NCBI RefSeq assembly: GCF_004348735.1
Contig: NZ_SMKT01000037.1
Location: forward strand, 1-63,276
DNA length: 63,276 nucleotides
Source: Actinomadura sp. KC06
GTDB taxonomy: Bacteria; Actinomycetota; Actinomycetes; Streptosporangiales; Streptosporangiaceae
Direction: 5' to 3'
Shown one piece after another: positions 26,326 through 34,479 of the stretch; position 1 is the first letter of the stretch; the number at the start of each line of letters is the position of its first letter. The notes beneath the pieces were generated by a model. That model made no database searches. It saw only the letters and a list, made by a program, of their open reading frames with translations, and was not told where the DNA came from. The position numbers and the translations under genes are program-made.

Positions 26326-26628
26326 TCACCAGGCGTGCATGCGGCGAAGGTGGAACACCATCGCCACGTCGCTGCCGCTGCGCGCCACCGGCACCTCGCC
26401 GTGCCTGCCCTTCATCGCGGACAGCGCCTTGACGTTCTGGCTCTGGCAGTTCGGGCAGGAACGGTCCACCCAGGGCGTCGGGCAGGGCTGGCCGCCGCGC
26501 TCGTAGATGACGGCCTCGTTCCCGTGCCCGTCGCCGTAATGGCGGGCCTCCAGCTCCTCGTTCCAGGTCGTCGCGCAGTTGAGGCACTCGAAGACCCAGA
26601 CCTCGTGGCTCGACCATGCGTCCCGCAC
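26326..26628 (-). CDS. Conserved zinc-ribbon-like protein
   Basis: The 100-residue hydrophilic protein has two CxxC pairs: ECLNCATTWNEE near residue 15 and SCPNCQSQNV near residue 60. This spacing suggests one zinc ribbon. A C-terminal basic stretch (FHLRRMHAW) follows. The GTG at 26628 is favoured because GGAGG lies 7 bp upstream; GTG 26637 overlaps that site. It is convergent with the GT-C gene and upstream of rsmI. No named family is recognised. Confidence 0.72.
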   Translation of the reverse strand: MRDAWSSHEVWVFECLNCATTWNEELEARHYGDGHGNEAVIYERGGQPCPTPWVDRSCPNCQSQNVKALSAMKGRHGEVPVARSGSDVAMVFHLRRMHAW

Positions 26629-26694
26629 GGCTCTCACCTCCGCATCCGTGGCGACGCCACCAACTCCATAGTGCGCCCCGGATTCCCGTGACCG

Positions 26695-27543
26695 CTACTT
26701 CCCGGCGCGGACGTTCCTGGCGCGGACGACGGCGTCGTAGACCACCCGCTTGGGGGCGCCGTTCTCCTTGGCGACCTCCGCGATGGCCTGCTTGCGGGGC
26801 GTCCCGGCGTCCTCGCGCGCGGCGACGGCGGCGGCCAGCTCCACCGGGTCCGACAGCCCTTCCGGCTCGGGCGCCCCGCCGACCACCAGCGTGATCTCGC
26901 CGAGCACGCCGCCCTCCGCCCACGCGGCGAGCTCGCCGAGCGTCCCCCGGCGGATCTCCTCGTAGGTCTTGGTCAGCTCCCGGCAGACGGCGGCCGGACG
27001 GCCGGCGCCGAACGCGTCCGCCATCGCGGTGAGGGTCGCCGGGAGCCGGCGCGGGGACTCGAAGAACACCATCGTGCGGGGCTCGCCGGCGAGCGCGTCC
27101 AGCCGCCGGGCCCGCTCCCCCGGCTTGCGCGGCGGGAACCCCTCGAAGCAGAACCGGTCGGTGGGCAGGCCGGACGCCACCAGCGCTGTCGTGACGGCGG
27201 ACGGGCCGGGCAGCACCGACACCGGGATGCCCTCGGCGACGGCCGCGCGGACGAGCCGGTACCCCGGGTCGGAGACGCCGGGCATGCCCGCGTCGGTGAT
27301 GACGAGGACGTCCCGTCCGGCGAGCAGCTCGGCCAGCAGCTCGTCCGCCCGGGCCTTCTCGTTCTGGTCGTGGTACGACACGATCCGCGCGGTGAGCGGC
27401 ACGCCGAGGTCGCCCGCGAGCCGCCGCAGCCGCCGGGTGTCCTCGGCCGCGATCACCGGCGCGTCCGCCAGCGCCGCCCGCAGCCGCGCCGACGCGTCCT
27501 CCGGCCGCCCGATCGGCGCCGCCCCGAGCACCAGGGTCCCCAT
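26695..27543 (-). CDS. rsmI: 16S rRNA (cytidine-1402 2'-O)-methyltransferase
   Basis: The 282-residue tetrapyrrole-methylase-fold enzyme methylates C1402 in the ribosomal decoding centre. Family motifs: TLVLGAAPIG, VIAAEDTRRLRRL, SYHDQNE, ITDAGMPGVSDPGYRLV, VLPGPSAVTTALVASGLP, and FFESPRRLPATL. The start is ATG 27543; a GTG directly before it (27546) is also possible. It is divergent from pmt with about 84 bp between them, an arrangement widespread in actinobacteria. Confidence 0.95.
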   Translation of the reverse strand: MGTLVLGAAPIGRPEDASARLRAALADAPVIAAEDTRRLRRLAGDLGVPLTARIVSYHDQNEKARADELLAELLAGRDVLVITDAGMPGVSDPGYRLVRAAVAEGIPVSVLPGPSAVTTALVASGLPTDRFCFEGFPPRKPGERARRLDALAGEPRTMVFFESPRRLPATLTAMADAFGAGRPAAVCRELTKTYEEIRRGTLGELAAWAEGGVLGEITLVVGGAPEPEGLSDPVELAAAVAAREDAGTPRKQAIAEVAKENGAPKRVVYDAVVRARNVRAGK

Positions 27544-27627
27544 CACGCGCCCCAGTCTTCCACCCGCGCCGCGTACCGCGTTCCTCGCCCGAAAGCGGCG
27601 GGGTCCGGCCGCCCGTACGATGACTGG

Positions 27628-29331
27628 ATGGCGACGACGGATCTCGTGAAAGCGCCCGCCACCGGGTCACGGCGGAGACCGCCCCCGCTCCGGGAATGGC
27701 TCGCGCCCGCGATCCCCGGCAACCCGCTGCTGTCCTGGCTCGGGCCGCTCCTGGTGACGCTGTTCGCCGGCTACCTGCGGTTCGACGGGCTCGGGTCGCC
27801 GAAGTCGGTGGTGTTCGACGAGACGTACTACGCCAAGGACGCGCTGGCCCTGCTGGAGTTCGGCTGGGAGCACAACACCGTCAAGGACGCCGACAAGCTG
27901 CTGATCGCCGATCAGAACGCCAACATCTGGACGGACGGCCCCTCGTTCGTCGCGCATCCGCCGTTCGGCAAGTGGATGATCGCGATGGGCGAGTGGATGT
28001 TCGGCGCGACGCCGTTCGGCTGGCGGTTCGTCCCCGCCCTCGCCGGGACGCTGTCGGTCTTGATCCTGTGCCGGGTCGCGCGCCGGATGACGGGGTCGAC
28101 GATGCTCGGCTGCGCCGCCGGGCTGCTGCTCGCGGTGGACGGCCTCGCGTTCGTGACCAGCCGCGCCGCGCTGCTCGACATCTTCGTGATGTTCTGGGTC
28201 CTCGCCGGGTTCGCGTGCCTGGTGAACGACCGCGACCGCTCCCGCCGCGTCCTCGCCGAGAAGCTCGATCGAGGGGACACGTCCCTTTACGGGCCGTTCC
28301 TCGTGCACGGCTGGCGGTGGGGCGCGGGCGTCTGCCTCGGCCTCGCCTGCGCCACCAAGTGGACGGGCATCTTCTATGTCGCCGCGTTCGGGCTGATGGT
28401 CATCCTGTGGGACTACGGCGCCCGGCGGGCGGCCGGGGTCCGGGCGCCGTTCACCGGGATGCTGGCGCTGGAGGCCGTCCCGGCGTTCGTGCAGCTCGTC
28501 GTGGTCGGGCTGCTGACCTACCTGGCGACGTGGTGGGGCTGGATCTTCAAGCCGGGCGCCTGGGGACGCGGTGAGGCGTCCGGCAACGTGCTCTGGCGGC
28601 CGTTCGAGGCGATGCCCGACCTGTGGCGCCACCACAAGCAGATCCTCGACTTCCACACCGGGCTGGACGACAAGCATCCGTACCAGTCGTGGCCGTGGGA
28701 CTGGCCCGTCCTGCGGCGTCCGGTCGCGTTCTTCTACACCGAGCCCAAGAACGCCTGCGGCGAGGCGACGCGCTGCTCCCGCGAGATCCTCGGGATCGGC
28801 ACGCCCGCGCTGTGGTGGGGCGCGCTGGCGGCGCTGATCGCCGTCGCGATCATCTGGGTCATGCTGCGGGACTGGCGGGCCGGGGCGATCCTGCTCGGCT
28901 TCCTCGCCGGCTGGCTGACCTGGTTCCCGTCGGCGTTCGCCGAGCGGACGATGTTCCTGTTCTACGCGACGCCGCTGATCCCGTTCATGGTGCTGGCGGT
29001 CGTCCTGGTCCTGGGGTATCTGATGGGGCCCGCGCCCGCCTCGTACGCGGGCGCGCACGCCGCCCGTCCCGGCGAGCGCTACGGCGCGCACTACGGGGAC
29101 ACGCCCGAGGACGCGTCCACCCTTCCCGGCTACGGCGGCGCGCACACGGCCGTGCAGCCGGGGCCGCCCCCGCCGGGCGCGGGTTTGCGGCGGCTGGTCG
29201 GCGCGGCCGCCGCGGGCGCGTTCCTGCTGGTGGTGCTGGCGAACTTCGCGTACTTCCACCCGATCCTCTCGGCCGAGACGATCCCGTACGACGACTGGCA
29301 CGAGCGGATCTGGTTCGGCTCCTGGGTCTGA
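27628..29331 (+). CDS. pmt: Protein O-mannosyltransferase (PMT family, GT39)
   Basis: The 567-residue GT-C enzyme transfers mannose from polyprenyl-phosphate-mannose to Ser/Thr of secreted proteins as they pass the Sec translocon. The first outer loop has the PMT signature FDETYYAKDAL with the catalytic Asp-Glu (about residues 67-68). HPPFGKWMIAMGEWMFG and the SRAALLDIFVMFW helix are typical. About ten to eleven membrane helices. ATG 27628 directly precedes the hydrophilic N-terminus. A proline/tyrosine/glycine-rich loop (residues about 468-520) precedes the last helix. It is divergent from rsmI. Confidence 0.95.
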   Translation: MATTDLVKAPATGSRRRPPPLREWLAPAIPGNPLLSWLGPLLVTLFAGYLRFDGLGSPKSVVFDETYYAKDALALLEFGWEHNTVKDADKLLIADQNANIWTDGPSFVAHPPFGKWMIAMGEWMFGATPFGWRFVPALAGTLSVLILCRVARRMTGSTMLGCAAGLLLAVDGLAFVTSRAALLDIFVMFWVLAGFACLVNDRDRSRRVLAEKLDRGDTSLYGPFLVHGWRWGAGVCLGLACATKWTGIFYVAAFGLMVILWDYGARRAAGVRAPFTGMLALEAVPAFVQLVVVGLLTYLATWWGWIFKPGAWGRGEASGNVLWRPFEAMPDLWRHHKQILDFHTGLDDKHPYQSWPWDWPVLRRPVAFFYTEPKNACGEATRCSREILGIGTPALWWGALAALIAVAIIWVMLRDWRAGAILLGFLAGWLTWFPSAFAERTMFLFYATPLIPFMVLAVVLVLGYLMGPAPASYAGAHAARPGERYGAHYGDTPEDASTLPGYGGAHTAVQPGPPPPGAGLRRLVGAAAAGAFLLVVLANFAYFHPILSAETIPYDDWHERIWFGSWV

Positions 29332-29358
29332 CCCCCGGCGGCCGGATGCGGGTCAGAC
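29327..29358. terminator. Hairpin shared by the convergent pmt and MFS genes
   Basis: GTCTGACCC (29327-29335) pairs perfectly with GGGTCAGAC (29350-29358), and CCGG-CGG-CCGG can extend the stem inside. The arms contain the stop codons of both genes (TGA of pmt at 29329-29331; the MFS stop at 29353-29355 on the minus strand). There is no T tract, so this is a candidate bidirectional, factor-assisted terminator. Confidence 0.6.
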
Positions 29359-30555
29359 GGAGGCTTTGGCGGCGACGGCCGGGGCGGGGTGCGGACGGAG
29401 CGTCCTGCCGCCGGCCAGGCAGAAGACCAGGGCGAGGACACCGCCCACCCCGGCCCCCGCGAACGCGCCGGGAACGCCCGCGAGGTCCTGCCCGAGGCCG
29501 GCGGCGAACGAGCCGGCCGAGCTGCCCGCGCCGACCGCCGCGACGACCCACGCGAAGGCCTCGGTTACGGTCCCGCTCGGCGCGAGCCGGTCGACGAGGG
29601 TGAAGCTGCACGCCAGCACGGGCGCGAGGAAGACGCCGGACGCGAACGCGAGCACCGACATGGCCGCGAGGCCCGGCGCGAGGACGAGCGGGACGTACCC
29701 GGCGGCGAGCGCGGCCAGCAGCCACGGCAGCCGCCGATGCGGCGCGCCCGCCCACCGCCGGGCGCCGTAGACGATCCCGCCCGCGAGCGCGCCGCCCGCC
29801 ATGCACGCCAGCAGCAGCCCGGACGCGACGTCGCTGTCCTGCCGTTCGGCGTAGGCGACGACGGCGACCGCGTACACGCCGAGCGCGATCCCCGCGCAGG
29901 CCAGGGACAGCAGCAGCACCCGCAGGCCGGGCGACCGCAGCGGCCCGGCCCAGTCGGAGGCGCGGGGCTCGCCCGTCCAGCGGCGGGACGGCCCGGACAG
30001 CGCGACGATCAGCGTCCCGGCGATGCCGAGCGCGCCGGTCAGCAGCAGCGCGGTCTCGGTGCTCGCGACGGCCGCGGCGACGACGAGCAGCGGCCCGAAG
30101 GTGAAGAGGAGCTCCTGGGACGCGGCGTCCAGCGCGTAGGCGGCGTCGACCTGCTCGGGGCCGTCCAGGACGTCCTGCCAGAGGGCGCGCAGCCCGGCCT
30201 CCAGCGGCGGTGTGGCGAACCCGGCGGCGACCACCGCGAGGACGGCCGCGGGCAGCGGGCCGGCGCCGACGGCGGCGAGGAGCCCGAAGCCCGCGGCGGA
30301 CGCCAGCGCGGCCGGGATCAGGACGCGGGGCTGCCCGAACCGGTCCATGGCGCGGCCGAGGACGGGCTGCCCGGCGGCCGTCGCCAGGCCGAGGATCGCG
30401 GCGAGCGTCCCGGCGAGGGGGTAGCCGCCGCCGTCCGCCCGGACGTGCAGCACGACGGCGAGCATCCCCATGCCGTTGGGCAGCCGGCCGAGGAGGGTCG
30501 CGCCGAGCAGCCTCCCCGCGTACGGCCGCCGCAGGAAGACGACATAACCCCGCAT
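29353..30555 (-). CDS. MFS transporter
   Basis: The product is about 400 residues with twelve predicted membrane helices and no large soluble part. The loop 2-3 region reads GRAMDRFGQPRV, a version of the MFS motif A. ATG at 30555 or 30558 (ATGATG) follows GGGGG. The gene is divergent from a LacI regulator with two TACGTA-containing repeats between them, so it is probably controlled by that regulator. Substrate not deducible. Confidence 0.85.
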   Translation of the reverse strand: MRGYVVFLRRPYAGRLLGATLLGRLPNGMGMLAVVLHVRADGGGYPLAGTLAAILGLATAAGQPVLGRAMDRFGQPRVLIPAALASAAGFGLLAAVGAGPLPAAVLAVVAAGFATPPLEAGLRALWQDVLDGPEQVDAAYALDAASQELLFTFGPLLVVAAAVASTETALLLTGALGIAGTLIVALSGPSRRWTGEPRASDWAGPLRSPGLRVLLLSLACAGIALGVYAVAVVAYAERQDSDVASGLLLACMAGGALAGGIVYGARRWAGAPHRRLPWLLAALAAGYVPLVLAPGLAAMSVLAFASGVFLAPVLACSFTLVDRLAPSGTVTEAFAWVVAAVGAGSSAGSFAAGLGQDLAGVPGAFAGAGVGGVLALVFCLAGGRTLRPHPAPAVAAKASV

Positions 30556-30576
30556 CATGCCCCCGTATTTCGCCCC

Positions 30577-30607
30577 GTCATACGTATTACTCGCCGGGTC
30601 ATACGTA
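30577..30607. promoter_or_regulatory. Two GTCATACGTA direct repeats (candidate LacI operator)
   Basis: GTCATACGTA occurs at 30577-30586 and again at 30598-30607, exactly 21 bp (two helical turns) apart. Each contains the palindrome TACGTA. LacI-family operators are palindromes with a central CG, which both copies have. They lie between the MFS start (30555) and the LacI start (30668). Confidence 0.55.
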
Positions 30608-30667
30608 CCACTTCCGGAGCGCGCGGCGCTAGTCTGAATTCGTCCATGATCGGCCAGGGAGGCGCAG

Positions 30668-31714
30668 GTGCCGGCAGTCAGCCGTCCCACCAGCAAGGAC
30701 GTGGCCCAGGAGGCCGGGGTCTCGCAGTCCACGGTCTCGCTCGTGCTGGGCGGCAAGTGGACGGGCCGGGTCTCCCCCGCCACCGCCCGCAGCGTGCGCA
30801 GCGCGGCCGCTCGCCTCGGCTACCGGCCGAACCAGGCGGCCCGGAACCTGCGGCTCGGCACGACCCGGACCGTCCTGCTGATGGTCCCGACCCTGACCGC
30901 GCCGTTCTTCGGGCCCGTCTACACCGGCGCGGCGCGCGTCGCGTCCCGGCACGGGTTCGGCGTCGTGGTCTCCACCTGGCCGGACGGCACGGAAGGCCCG
31001 GACCGCACGGGCGGGAAAGGGGTCGACAGCCCGTTCGCCGTGCCGGACGAGGCGATCGACGGCGTCCTCGCGTCCTCGCTGGCCGTCGAGGCGCTCGGCG
31101 AGTTCCGGCAGACGCCCGCCGTGATGCTCGACAGCGGCCCGGCGGGACCGTCCGGCCCGTACTCCATGCCGCGCCCCCCGACGGTCGACTTCGGCGTCGC
31201 GGACGGGATGCGGGACATCGTCGCCCACCTCACCGCGCTCGGCCACCGCCGCATCGGGCATGTGGCCGCCGGCGTCGACCAGTGGACGTTCCGCGCCCGC
31301 GCCGACGCCCTCGCCGGCGCCCTCGGCAGGGTGCCCGGCTCGGCCCTGCTCCGCGCGACGTGCGCCATCGACGCCGGCTCGGCCAGGGACGCCGCCGCGC
31401 GGCTTCTGGACCGTGCCGATCCACCGACCGCCCTCGTCTGCGACGACGACCTGATCGCCGCCGGCGCGTACAAGGCGGCGCGGGCGCGCGGGCTGGACAT
31501 CCCGGGCGACCTGTCGGTCACCGGGTTCGACGACGTCCTGCTCGCCACCGCGCTGGAGCCGGAGCTGACGACCGTCCGGCTGCCCGCGGAGGAGCTGGGC
31601 GCGCAGGGCATGACGGCGCTGCTCGACCTCCTCGCCGGGCGCCGTCCGCCGCCCCGCGTCCTGCCGGGGGAACTGATCGTCCGCGGCTCCACGACTCCAC
31701 CGTCCTCCTCCTAG
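30668..31714 (+). CDS. LacI-family transcriptional regulator
   Basis: The 348-residue regulator has an N-terminal HTH (TSKDVAQEAGVSQSTVSLVL, about residues 8-27) and a hinge helix (GYRPNQAARNLRLGTT). The periplasmic-binding-like effector domain ends FDDVLLATALEPELTTVRLP. GTG start with GGGAGGC upstream. The ligand is unknown, likely a sugar or related metabolite. It is divergent from an MFS gene and immediately upstream of a class A beta-lactamase gene on the same strand. Confidence 0.93.
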   Translation: MPAVSRPTSKDVAQEAGVSQSTVSLVLGGKWTGRVSPATARSVRSAAARLGYRPNQAARNLRLGTTRTVLLMVPTLTAPFFGPVYTGAARVASRHGFGVVVSTWPDGTEGPDRTGGKGVDSPFAVPDEAIDGVLASSLAVEALGEFRQTPAVMLDSGPAGPSGPYSMPRPPTVDFGVADGMRDIVAHLTALGHRRIGHVAAGVDQWTFRARADALAGALGRVPGSALLRATCAIDAGSARDAAARLLDRADPPTALVCDDDLIAAGAYKAARARGLDIPGDLSVTGFDDVLLATALEPELTTVRLPAEELGAQGMTALLDLLAGRRPPPRVLPGELIVRGSTTPPSSS

Positions 31715-31726
31715 GTGCGCTCCTTC

Positions 31727-32698
31727 ATGAAGACTCCCGGTCCCCGGTTCCGGACGCCGCTCGGCGCCGCCGTCCTCGCCCTTGCGGCCTTCGCCGCCAT
31801 CGCGGGTTGCGACTCCCAGGCCGCCCCTCCGGCGTCGAAGAGCAGCGCGCCGCAGAGCCCGCGGGTCTCCGCGCAGGCCGCGCCGTCCCAAGCGCCGTCC
31901 CAAAGCGATGTCACGGCGAAGCTCCGCGGGCTTGAGAAGGCCCGCGACGTGCGCATCGGCGCCTATGCCGTCGACACCGGCACCGGCCGTTTCGTCGGGC
32001 ACCGCGCGGACGAGACGTTCCCGTTCGCCTCCACGTTCAAGGCGATCGTCTGCGGGGCGGTCCTGCGGAAGGCGCGCGATTCCGACCCCGGGCTGCTTGA
32101 CCGCGTCATCCGCTACAAGAAGAGCGACCTGGCGCCCTTCTCCCCCGTCACCGAGAAACACGTCGGCACCGGAATGACCGTCGCCGACCTGTGCCACGCG
32201 ACGATCACGCGAAGCGACAACGCGGCCGGGAACCTGTTGCTGAAACAGATCGGCGGACCGTCCGGCCTCACCGCGTTTCTCCGTTCGCTCGGCGACACGG
32301 TCAGCCGCAGCGACCGCTGGGAGCCCGGCCTCAACGACTGGAAGCCGGGCGAGAGGCGCGACACGACCACGCCGCGCGCCTGGGCGGGGAGCCTGCGGGC
32401 CCTCACGGTGGGCGACGCCCTCGCCCCCGCCGATCGCGACCGGCTCATCGGCTGGCTGAAGGCCGCCGTGACCGGCGGCGCGCGCATCCGGGCCGGGCTG
32501 CCCGAGGGCTGGACGGCGGGCGACAAGACCGGCACCGCCGGCGTCTACGGCAGCGCCAACGACATCGCGATCGTCTGGCCGCCGTCCCGCGCCCCGCTGG
32601 TCATCGCGATCCTGACGACCAGGCCGGGCGCGGGCGCCGAAGCCGACGAGCGGGCCGTCGCCGAGACCGCCCGCGTCCTCACCCAGGCGCTGCGCTGA
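31727..32698 (+). CDS. Class A beta-lactamase lipoprotein
   Basis: The 323-residue product has a signal peptide ending in lipobox IAGC (Cys28) and a Ser/Gln/Pro-rich linker to about residue 60. All class A elements follow: Ser102-Thr-Phe-Lys105, SDN at 163-165, the omega-loop pattern Glu199-xxx-Asn203 (WEPGLND) and Lys267-Thr-Gly. It should therefore hydrolyse beta-lactams by the acyl-enzyme route, anchored outside the membrane. ATG 31727 is chosen; GTG 31715, directly after the lacI stop, is also possible and would add four residues. It is convergent with a MecA-like PBP gene. Confidence 0.93.
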   Translation: MKTPGPRFRTPLGAAVLALAAFAAIAGCDSQAAPPASKSSAPQSPRVSAQAAPSQAPSQSDVTAKLRGLEKARDVRIGAYAVDTGTGRFVGHRADETFPFASTFKAIVCGAVLRKARDSDPGLLDRVIRYKKSDLAPFSPVTEKHVGTGMTVADLCHATITRSDNAAGNLLLKQIGGPSGLTAFLRSLGDTVSRSDRWEPGLNDWKPGERRDTTTPRAWAGSLRALTVGDALAPADRDRLIGWLKAAVTGGARIRAGLPEGWTAGDKTGTAGVYGSANDIAIVWPPSRAPLVIAILTTRPGAGAEADERAVAETARVLTQALR

Positions 32699-32704
32699 GC
32701 CGCG

Positions 32705-34369
32705 TCACAGCCCCTTGAGGAAGTTCGCCGCGATGGGGGCGGCCGCTTCGGCGCCCGTCCCCCCGCCCTCGACGATCACGGCGAAGGCGACGTCCTTCCG
32801 GTAGCCGATGAACCAGCCGTGGGTCGGCGGGTTCTCGCCTTCGCCGAACTCGGCGGTCCCGGTCTTGCCCGCGGTCCCGGACGGGAACGCGACGCCCGAC
32901 GCCGTCCCCTCGCTGACGACGGCGGGCATGATCGTCTGCAGCGCCTTCTTGACGGCCGGTTCGAGCCTCTTCGGCGGCTCGGGCCTGCGTCCGCCCGCGT
33001 CCGCGGCGTGCACGGTGTCGGCGGCGCTGACGAGGCGCGGCGACCGCCAGGTGCCGTCCGCCGCGGCCGCGGCGACGGCGGCCATGTTGAGCGGGCTGGT
33101 CAGCACCTTGCCCTGCCCGAAGGACGCGGCGGCGAACGCGGTGTCGTCCTTGTTCGCGGGGAACGCGGCGCGGACGGCCGGCACCCCGGCGATGATCGGC
33201 GCGTTGAACCCGAACTGGGACGCGACCTGGGCGAGCCGCTTCTCGCCCAGCTTGTCCACGGCGAGGCGCGCGAACGTGGTGTTGCACGAGTGCGCGAACG
33301 CCTCGCGGAACGGGACCGTCCCGAAGTCCTCGTGCTTGTAGTTGTGGAACGAGCGGCCGCCGATCGTGGTGGTGGCGGGGCAGGCGACCTTCGTGCCCGC
33401 GCCGACGCCGCCCGCGACGAGCGCGGCGGCGGTGACGACCTTGAACGTCGAGCCGGGCGGGTACTGGCCCATCAGCGCGCGGTTGTAGCCGCCGGGCTTG
33501 TTCGCCACGGCGAGGATCTCCCCGGTGGACGGGCGCAGCGCGACCATCGCGGCCGGCTTCTTCGCCTCGCTCAGCGCCTTGCCCGCGGCGGCCTGCACCT
33601 TCGGGTCGATGGTCGTCTTCAGCGGTTCGCCCGGAGAGCTGTCGAACCGCTTCAGCGTCTTGACCGGGGTGCCGTCCGCGCCGACGATCTGCACGGCGAG
33701 CCCGGGCGTCCCGGCGAGGCGCCGCTCGTACTGCTTCTGGAGGCCGTCCAGGCCGACCGGGTCGCCCTGGCGGTAGGGCGCGCGGAGCTTCTTCGCCGCC
33801 TCGGCGGACGCGGGCCCGACCGGCCCGGCGAGCTGCCGCGCGGAGCCGGACGGCGAGCCGCTCAGCGTGCTGCCGTCGGCGGCCAGGACCGCGGCGCGCT
33901 CCGGCCAGGCGCGGCCGGCGTCCAGCCGCTGCCCCTCCTGGAGCTCCGGGTACAGGAGCTGCGGAGACCACCGGACGCGCCATTCGCCGTCCCGTTCGAC
34001 GAGCGGCAGCGGCGCCTCGTACGTCCACGTGCGGGTACCGGCGAGGAGCAGCTCGGCGCCGTAGGACGCGCCCGCCTTCCCGCCGTCCGCGCCGCCCACG
34101 GACGCGACGGTGAACCGCTGGGACGTGAGCCCGAGGTCGTCGTACATCCTGGTGAGGCGCTGCTCGAAGTCGGCGGGCGGACCGTCCGTCAGCGCCTTCA
34201 TGGCCGCGTAGTCGCGGCTCGTCCAGGCCGCGAGGTAGCGCTCGGCGGTGTCCCTCGGGTCGTCTCCCCGGCTCAGGAACCACACCGTCCCCGCTCCCGC
34301 GACCACGACCGCCGTCGCGATCGCCGCGGCGATCCACACCCGCGGCGTGACCCTTCCGGATCGGCGCAT
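32705..34369 (-). CDS. Penicillin-binding protein with MecA-type N-terminal domain
   Basis: The 554-residue product starts at ATG 34369 behind GGAGGAG. One N-terminal membrane helix (VWIAAAIATAVVVAGAGTVW) is followed by an NTF2/MecA_N-like domain (about residues 45-140), a short dimerisation region and a transpeptidase domain. The active-site motifs are Ser307-Thr-Phe-Lys, SCN at 361-363 and Lys502-Thr-Gly. It makes peptidoglycan cross-links outside the membrane. MecA_N-type PBPs include low-affinity, resistance-associated enzymes, but actinomycetes carry many without known resistance. It is convergent with a beta-lactamase and divergent from a LysR gene. Confidence 0.92.
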   Translation of the reverse strand: MRRSGRVTPRVWIAAAIATAVVVAGAGTVWFLSRGDDPRDTAERYLAAWTSRDYAAMKALTDGPPADFEQRLTRMYDDLGLTSQRFTVASVGGADGGKAGASYGAELLLAGTRTWTYEAPLPLVERDGEWRVRWSPQLLYPELQEGQRLDAGRAWPERAAVLAADGSTLSGSPSGSARQLAGPVGPASAEAAKKLRAPYRQGDPVGLDGLQKQYERRLAGTPGLAVQIVGADGTPVKTLKRFDSSPGEPLKTTIDPKVQAAAGKALSEAKKPAAMVALRPSTGEILAVANKPGGYNRALMGQYPPGSTFKVVTAAALVAGGVGAGTKVACPATTTIGGRSFHNYKHEDFGTVPFREAFAHSCNTTFARLAVDKLGEKRLAQVASQFGFNAPIIAGVPAVRAAFPANKDDTAFAAASFGQGKVLTSPLNMAAVAAAAADGTWRSPRLVSAADTVHAADAGGRRPEPPKRLEPAVKKALQTIMPAVVSEGTASGVAFPSGTAGKTGTAEFGEGENPPTHGWFIGYRKDVAFAVIVEGGGTGAEAAAPIAANFLKGL

Positions 34370-34435
34370 CTTCGATCTCCTCCCCCTGAATGAGGCCACA
34401 AGAACACCAGCTCGACGGCGAAATGTCCAAGATTG

Positions 34436-34459
34436 ATATCTATGTCACAGATATATCTG
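34436..34459. promoter_or_regulatory. AT-rich overlapping dyads between PBP and lysR genes
   Basis: ATATCT-N7-AGATAT (34436-34454) overlaps CAGATATATCTG, a perfect 12-bp palindrome (34448-34459). The region is strikingly AT-rich against the background and lies 20-44 bp upstream of the LysR start and about 67-90 bp upstream of the PBP start. LysR proteins bind T-N11-A dyads upstream of their own gene and a divergent target, so this may be the LysR operator. Confidence 0.55.
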
Positions 34460-34479
34460 AATTGATATGATCCCTGGTC

